Positions 63,101 through 64,000 of a DNA stretch of 64,000 nt are shown one piece after another. The translations under genes and the position numbers were made by a program. The stretch lies in contig JACATO010002451.1 in assembly GCA_018389105.1 (NCBI GenBank), positions 3,364,501-3,428,500 of the forward strand. Direction: 5' to 3'. Position 1 is the first letter of the stretch; every line of letters starts with the position of its first letter. The stretch is from Nautilus pompilius (taxonomy: Eukaryota; Mollusca; Cephalopoda; Nautilida; Nautilidae). Below the pieces are notes generated by a model. That model saw only the letters and a program-made list of their open reading frames with translations. It searched no databases and had not been told where the DNA came from.

Positions 63101-64000
63101 ATTATTTTCCAGTCTTGGTTGGCCAGTTGTAGCAACCACTCAATCATATACAACTTCCCTCCTCCTATCTTGCATTAAGCTGTTTGAACATTTTCATAAA
63201 CATGGGTTATTCTTTCAAAAAATAAATAAGATAAAATTAACTAGCCAGTGGCTACCTTTAATATTTACTAACCAGAACAGTGACTTTATTTATGCTAAAT
63301 AGCATAACCAGAACAATTTTTTTAAAAGATGCTGAATTCCATATAGTTTTTTAATGTACTACTAAATTCTCAGACTGATTTTAAGTCCCTCTGCAAGCAG
63401 ACTCCTTATTGGAACTATTTCCTACATACCTGCCCTGACATGCATAAATCTGCAATCATCTCTACAAAACCAACTTGATGGAAAGGCATATTGTATACTA
63501 CCCTTCAAATCTGCTACTCACCACAGGTTGAGCCTTAAGAGCTATGCCACACAGTACCTTCCTTATTAATGCAACCCTTTGTAAAGGAGAGGGTGTATCA
63601 CTCCAACTCCACATTTTACAACATGACTATATTTGCCTAGATACACAACCAGTGATACAAATACCAGCTAGTGCTTCTAGGATAAACATGCCCCGGATGG
63701 TCTAAGTATGTTAAAACTAACATGGTATACAGTGTTAAAATACTTTTCATCATGGAATTCAATAACTTTTAATATTAAGTAGTTCAACTCAATAGTTATC
63801 GCTATTATTTTAGAAAATATTTTAGTAGAATTTGTTTCACCTGGTCACAGATTCTGATGGTTCCCATCATTTCAAAAAGGCAACAAAATTGCAAACTGAA
63901 AGTTAATAAAATTCTTGTACTGACAAATTCACCCTATGTCTAATTCTGCTATGAAATTAAAATTGAAAAAAAAAACAAACAAACTGATTTTTGGAGCTGC
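60195..64000 (-). other. Probable long intron of the serine-rich gene
   Basis: AT-rich sequence without a recognisable exon on either strand. A T-run lies at 60462-60481 and a CA run near 61053. The gene's upstream exons are either short and unseen here or beyond the window. Confidence 0.4.

Noticed and set aside
1..64000. CRISPR arrays, operons or bacterial-type defence systems
   Set aside because: The window is intron-containing animal DNA; no regularly spaced direct repeats or tightly packed bacterial-style genes were seen.

Overview
This is eukaryotic nuclear DNA from an animal, not a bacterium or virus. It is AT-rich by eye, and the genes have short exons joined at GT-AG introns. C2H2 zinc-finger exons, decayed DNA transposons (Tigger, Tc1-like), LINE scraps and tRNA-derived SINE-like pieces lie between and inside the genes. 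The proteins resemble animal orthologues but are far from the vertebrate ones. A spiralian invertebrate, perhaps a mollusc and possibly a cephalopod, fits best; that assignment is an inference from gene style and repeat content only.

Layout, left to right. 0-2.2 kb: AT-rich DNA with a coiled-coil pseudogene fragment, then a CpG-richer, promoter-like stretch. 2.4-5.6 kb: a decayed copy (minus strand) of a large multicopy invertebrate gene family. 6.1-9.3 kb (+): a complete three-exon gene for a four-pass membrane protein of claudin/PMP22 style. 15.6-16.4 kb (-): the main exon of a C2H2 zinc-finger gene whose six good fingers alternate between two types. 18.2-19.1 kb: a short Tigger transposon with TA duplications. 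20.1-20.7 kb: a Tc1-like transposase relic. 22.2-24.2 kb: a CpG-rich promoter region. 23.9-29.7 kb (+): a TMEM205 orthologue in four coding exons, the first contributing only 8 coding bases. 33.3-34.3 kb (-): a second C2H2 zinc-finger gene, with a possible 5' noncoding exon near 35.05 kb. 36.8-37.4 kb (-): a LINE relic. 38.3-52.8 kb (+): a sphingosine-1-phosphate lyase (SGPL1) gene in twelve recognisable exons. 53.3-54.3 kb: a promoter-like stretch without an assigned gene. 58.3-60.2 kb (-): the last two coding exons of a serine-rich protein I do not recognise, which probably continues rightward past the window.

The genes do not form an operon or pathway. SGPL1 acts in sphingolipid breakdown at the ER. 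TMEM205 is a multi-pass protein of secretory or endolysosomal membranes. The zinc-finger proteins are probable DNA-binding regulators. I see no convincing new multi-gene system. The points most worth checking are two one-base losses, each next to a run of A, that break the otherwise intact SGPL1 reading frame; the strict two-type alternation in the first zinc-finger array; a 14-bp palindrome containing GTCACGTGAC upstream of TMEM205; an orphan X-box plus CRE promoter module; and a dispersed inverted-repeat family built around GCATTGTGGGAA.
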